Assembly: GCF_032854445.1 (NCBI RefSeq)
Contig: NC_088299.1
Location: forward strand, 16,673,608-16,737,607
Direction: 5' to 3'
DNA: 64,000 nt
DNA from: Liolophura sinensis
Lineage: Eukaryota > Mollusca > Polyplacophora > Chitonida > Chitonidae
Both the position numbers and the translations under genes were made by a program. This document shows positions 59,250 through 64,000 of this stretch, in pieces. Under the pieces are notes generated by a model. It saw nothing but the letters and a program-made list of their open reading frames with translations, did no database searches and had not been told where the DNA came from. Each line of letters opens with the position of its first letter. The stretch's first letter is position 1.

Positions 59250-59615
59250 AATCTGTCAAAATTCCACTCCAGAATTAACAAGGGTCTGGTCCAATGGATT
59301 GCCCGGATAGAGGTAAATGTACAGATAGACAACACACAGCCGGAAGCCCTCGACGGATTGCCCGGATAGAGGTAAATGTACAGATAGACAACACACAGCC
59401 GGAAGCCCTCGACGGATTACCCGGATAGAGGTAAATGTACAGATAGACAACACACAGCCGGAAGCCCTCGACATCATCCGGTAAACGTCATGTACCCTCC
59501 AAAATCCACTTCAGAGTTACCGAGGGCCTGATTCATTCGACCACTCGAACGCAGAACTCTCTCACACACACACAAGCAGACAGACAACACGCAGTCGGAA
59601 GTCTTCTATCTCAAC
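59250..59615 (+). repeat. 59-bp tandem repeat (3 units) inside a duplicated block
   Basis: 59295-59473 has three near-identical units of GGATTGCCCGGATAGAGGTA, AATGTACAGATAGACAACAC, ACAGCCGGAAGCCCTCGAC. The block 59250-59345 (AAAATTCCACTCCAGAATTA, AAGGGTCTGGTCC) recurs in diverged form at 59497-59615. Each unit has GAG|GTAAAT, a donor-like site. Confidence 0.88.
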
Positions 59616-59629
59616 CGATAATCTTCTAT

Positions 59630-59657
59630 CTCGTGCCTATGATATCATAGGCACGAG
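59630..59657. other. 28-bp perfect palindrome
   Basis: CTCGTGCCTATGAT followed by its exact reverse complement ATCATAGGCACGAG, centred at 59643.5. The right half is the start of the 51-bp array. Confidence 0.95.
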
Positions 59658-60645
59658 TGTTTTAATGCTTTGGTAAAAATAATGTCATAGACAGATGTGT
59701 ATCAGTGCTTTGGTAAAAAATGATATCAAAGGCAGACGTGTATCTACGCTTTAGTGAAACATAATATCATAGGCAGGCGTGTTTCAATGCTTTGGTAAAA
59801 CATGATATCACAGGTTGACGTGTATCAATGCTCTGGTGAACTATCCCTGGTATCGTATCACAGGCAGATGTGTATCTATGTTTTGGTGAAACATGATATC
59901 AGAGGCACATGTGTATCAATGCATTGGTGAAACATGGTATCACAGGCAGACGTGTTTTAATGCGTTAGTAGAACATGAAATCCCAAGCAGCCGTGTATCA
60001 ATGCTTTGGTGAGCAATTCCGGATGGACATATCACAGGCAGACGTGTATCAGTTCTTTGTTGAACAATCTCTGATGAACATATCACAGGCAGACGTGTAT
60101 AGATTCTTTGGTGAACAATCTTTGATGGACATATCACAGGCATACGCGTATCAGTGCTTTGGTGAACAATTCCTGATGGACATATCACAGGCAGACGTGT
60201 ATTAGTGCTTTGGTGAACAATCCCGGATGGACATATCACAGGTATACGTGTATCAGTGCTTTGGTGAACATTTCCGGATGGACATATCACAGGCAGACGT
60301 GTATCAATACTTTGGTGAACAATTCCGGATGGACATATCACAGGTAGACGTGTATCAATGCTTTGGTGAACAATTCCGGATGGACATATCACAGGCAGAC
60401 GTGTATCAATGTTTTGGTGAACAATCCTGGATGGACATATCACAGGTAGACGTGTATCAATGTTTTGGTGAACAATCCTGGATGGACATATCACAGGTAG
60501 ACGTGTATCAATGCTTTGGTGAACAATCCCGGATGGACATATCACAGGCAGACGTGTATCAATGCTTTGGTGAACAATCCCGGATGGACATATCACAGGC
60601 ATACGTGTATCAATTCTTTGGTGAACAATCCCTGAAGGACGTGAT
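59641..60645. repeat. 51-bp minisatellite, about 20 units
   Basis: The unit is CATATCACAGGCAGACGTGT, ATCAATGCTTTGGTGAACAA, TCCCGGATGGA. Units left of about 59990 are diverged and of uneven length, while those to the right are regular. Fifty-one bp is 17 codons, hence the open frames on both strands. Confidence 0.96.
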
Positions 60646-62951
60646 ATTAATACCTGCTCTGATAGGGTTATAATGAAGAGTTTGTCACGCTGCAAATAAG
60701 AGGATATCAATGTTTTATGTGTGTTAGTAACTTGGTACTTGTTGCCTGACTTTCCCGAGGATATCGGTAGGGTTATGATGACAGAAACCTTCTCGAATAT
60801 CTGTATACCCTTGTGTTGAAGCTACATGTATGCCTAGAAAAGTCTGTTCATGACATGCTAAGATTGATTCGGAAAGTGTGGTCGTTTGAAATCCCTCATT
60901 TTGAAGTAAATGCTTTTACTTTAAAAATGGTATGGAATTCTGATTAGGCACGGCTACGATTTTTTGGAAAATTGCCAGTTGTTTTATTTCTAAATAGCGC
61001 CCAGGGGCAGAAAGATGCAAAACTATGGTATATAGCCTTGAATGTTACATCCCACTGAGGACAGGTCTAGTAATAAGACTGTTGTAATCCACAACCACAC
61101 ATTTCCTGTTGGACAGTTAGATGGAACCAGAAAAAAACAATTATATCGCTGAAGAACTAATCAATTTGCTTTGACTGATTATGTATTTATAATATTTATA
61201 TATTATTTATTACACATTTCCTTGGGGACTGGTGTTTTACGTTGTTTTGAATATGGGCAAATTGTTTTAGAACGTCACTTCACGGTCTATGAGTGGTATA
61301 AGAATGTCCGACGTTACTCCAGGACTAAGGGATGTTTCGTACCTGGCTTCCAAATACTGTATGAGACTTCTTATGTCGAAAATGGCTTTATAAATAACCT
61401 TGAAATAAATTATTCGTAATTGTATGTAAGGAGAACGGCGAGACGTTGAAATTGGTGTTATTTTTGGGGTTGATGAAGAATTCGATCTCCGAGGCTAGAG
61501 GAAGGCGTATCCCACAATAATTTGATATGTGTATACAGTATAGTAAAATCCATTAATTTCTCGGTAGAATCTTTTATTTCTAGAGAGCCAATATAAGTGT
61601 GTTTCAAATTTTTGCATGTCTGGGGCGAGCAGCCTCGTGGCCGACTCCAGCAATCTGACAAGACTAAGTTGGTCCAGCTAAATCTTTTCGTCTGTCATGA
61701 TGTAATTTCTTTGTGCTGAACTTGTTATATGATTCTGATTGTGAGGAGCGTTTTGTGTTCACATTTCTCACTAACAACAGACAAAAGTAGACTCTGGATA
61801 AATATTTTTAGAAACTTGTGTGTAATTTTTATTAGATATGGTCTTTAGGTAGAACCGAAATGTTGCTATTCGGTTTGTTATAAGCGGACTGTGCATACTG
61901 TTTGTTTCGTGACCTTATATAGAATATAGGGGCCGCATATCAATGGCGTACACGCAGGAAAACATGTCGCATTTCAGAAAACGAATTTATTTAGATCACG
62001 ACCAGGAAAAATGAGGTATGTTATAGAATACCTGTTTTTTTTTTAAACTGTGTTCGGCCTTATCCGAAAACGGAGAAAACAACATTGAAGATTGATCATG
62101 ATGGCACCATGGTTAACAAATCGTCTCGTCATCATGTGGAATCTCAAGTGGGAAAAACATACATGCGCCTGAAATAGCTTCCGTCTGAGGTTTTGCGATG
62201 TGAAGCTGACATCTATTCGGAAACTCCGTCCTGAACACGCTGAGAATTATACGTTATCACGGTTGGACATTTAATCTCCATTACAACTGAGGTATTTCTT
62301 AAATTACCGGCGAGGCATTGAGTGTAATCACACAAGGTGGCGACAGAGTGGGGCAATGAAGAGTTGGGTATTGGTACAGATGTCTATTTAAGCGAGCCAC
62401 TGACGGCCACTGCCAGAAGTATTGGACGTAAGGCATGCCAGTTGGATGATGAATTGAGTCCTGATCAGTTACACAATGTGCTATAGCCAGCTGTCTGTCA
62501 AGGCCGTCCTAGTTATATAGCAAGTATAATAGACTCGGTAACCTGTCTATGTGGTGAATTCCCTTTGGTCGTAAATTTCTACGGAAAACTGTTTACGGAT
62601 ATTTGACTTTATTAGCTTTATCCTGTGTTTTCTCAAAGGGGGCACCTCTCAGTGGCCACTGATCAGGGAATTATATAAATTTTGTTGATTATTTAGTCTT
62701 ATAATTAACTTACTTTCCCAACATAAAAATTTTTCACAGCCAACTTTTCACGAATGCCTCTATCATAGCAAGGCTTTCACAGAAATTGACAGATTTTGAA
62801 AGCTTTTGTAACCTTTGCATGTAACCTTTGCAGTTTGATGTGCTCGACAACTGATGTTATGTGGAACGTAGCGACTTTTTAATTGAAATAGGAAGGATAA
62901 AAATGCGCAGTAAGAATTTCTGGAATGATCTAAAGATATGAAAAGACTACA
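60646..62951. other. No gene; retroelement tail
   Basis: Unique AT-rich sequence. 61221-61330 (GGTGTTTTACGTTGTTTTGA, CACTTCACGGTCTATGAGTG, GTATAAGAATGTCCGACG) is a diverged copy of the 3' tail of the retroelement at 10340-10480 (which is on the minus strand). No supported ORF. Confidence 0.55.
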
Positions 62952-64000
62952 TCACAGAGAGTAAAACCAGAGTAGGGACGACAGTGTGGTAGACGTACAG
63001 CACAAACAGTAAAACCAGAGCAGCGATGACAGTGTGGTAGACGTACAGCACAAACAGTAAAACCAGAGCAGCGATGACAGTGTGGTAGACGTACAGCACA
63101 AACAGTAAAACCAGAGCAGCGATGACAGTGTGGTAGACGTACAGCACAAACAGTAAAACCAGAGCAGCGATGACAGTGTGATAGACGTACAGCACAAACA
63201 GTAAAACCAGAGTAGGGACGACAGTGTGGTAGACGTACAGCACAAACAGTAAAACCAGAGCAGGGACGACAGTGTGGTAGACGTACAGCACAAACAGTAA
63301 AACCAGAGTAGGGACGACAGTGTGGTAGACGTACAGCACAAACAGTAAAACCAGAGCAGGGACGACAGTGTGGTAGACGTACATCACAGGCAGTAAAACC
63401 AGAGTAGGGACGACAGTGTGATAGACGTACATCACAGGCAGTAAAACCAGAGCAGGGATGACAGTGTGGTAGACGTACATCACAGGCAGTAAAACCAGAG
63501 TAGGGACGACAGTGTGATAGACGTACATCACAGGCAGTAAAACCAGAGCAGGGACGACAGTGTGGTAGACGTACATCACAGGCAGTAAAACCAGAGTAGG
63601 GACAACAGTGTGGTAGACGTACAGCACAAACAGTAAAACCAGAGCAGGGACGACAGTGTGGTAGACGTACATCACAGGCAGTAAAACCAGAGCAGGGACG
63701 ACAGTGTGATAGACGTACAGCACAAACAGTAAAACCAGAGCAGGGACGACAGTGTGGTAGACGTACAGCACAAACAGTAAAACCAGAGCAGGGACGACAG
63801 TGTGGTAGACGTACAGCACAAACAGTAAAACCAGAGCAGGGACGACAGTGTGATAGACGTACAGCACAAACAGTAAAACCAGAGCAGGGACGACAGTGTG
63901 ATAGACGTACAGCACAAACAGTAAAACCAGAGCAGGGACGACAGTGTGGTAGACGTACAGCACAAACAGTAAAACCAGAGCAGGGACGACAGTGTGATAG
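62952..64000. repeat. 48-bp minisatellite, 22 units, runs off the window
   Basis: The unit is GTAGACGTACAGCACAAACA, GTAAAACCAGAGCAGGGACG, ACAGTGTG. Two linked variants exist (CAGCACAAACAG / CATCACAGGCAG), with GCGATG/GGGACG differences forming blocks. The first unit is diverged and resembles the isolated monomer at 36169. The array continues past the right edge. Confidence 0.97.

Noticed and set aside
59940-60710. 256-codon minus-strand open frame
   Set aside because: Read-through of the 51-bp (17-codon) repeat; no unique domain.
62947-63963. 338-codon hydrophobic minus-strand frame resembling a membrane protein
   Set aside because: Pure 16-residue periodicity from the 48-bp repeat; hydrophobicity is an accident of the unit.
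668-64000. CRISPR array
   Set aside because: Repeats are contiguous units without unique spacers, and the genome is eukaryotic.

Overview
The window looks like a piece of nuclear genome from a mollusc (gastropod or bivalve; I cannot decide which). The evidence is indirect but consistent. There are two tRNA-derived SINE families of types I associate with molluscan genomes: one with an (AAAT)n tail after a CGGCGTAAAACACC-type motif, and one with an (ACTC)n tail. There are also introns with GT/AG borders, MITE-like inverted-repeat elements, a Penelope-like reverse transcriptase fragment and very many minisatellites. The sequence is AT-rich and gene-poor, with no bacterial operon structure.

Two genes can be supported. 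The first is the 3' half of TMX3 (ER thioredoxin-related transmembrane protein 3, a PDI-family protein) on the + strand: exons at 3258-3447, 5359-5427, 8844-9020 and 12937-12992 plus 3' UTR, with the 5' exons left of the window. The second is a minus-strand gene with one 421-codon coding exon (18140-19405), a 5'-UTR splice acceptor just before its ATG, and no recognised function. The two genes are tail to tail. From about 20 kb to 64 kb I find no convincing gene, only a possible promoter and first exon near 52.2 kb.

Tandem repeats dominate and fill roughly a quarter of the window: 36-bp units (668-2648), 85-bp (3388-5092), 102-bp (9002-12520, split by a retroelement), 48-bp (23154-24455), 36-bp (27246-27905), 25-bp (31975-33990, split by a SINE), 64-bp (39955-46225, about 97 units), 51-bp (59641-60645) and 48-bp (62952 to the window edge), plus smaller arrays. 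Long open frames inside them, often on both strands, are by-products of unit lengths divisible by three or of low stop content, not genes.

The most unusual observation concerns TMX3. Two of its introns contain minisatellites whose repeat unit is a copy of the preceding exon's 3' end together with its 5' splice site. In the 85-bp array each unit holds the last ~58 nt of the exon plus the first ~27 nt of the intron. In the 102-bp array each unit ends with the acidic-tail exon end and its donor. Because 102 is a multiple of three and the host reading frame stays open for three units, the array could supply a ladder of in-frame donors adding 34-residue steps to the protein. The TMX3 transmembrane exon also appears to carry two extra bases, from assembly error or real decay.
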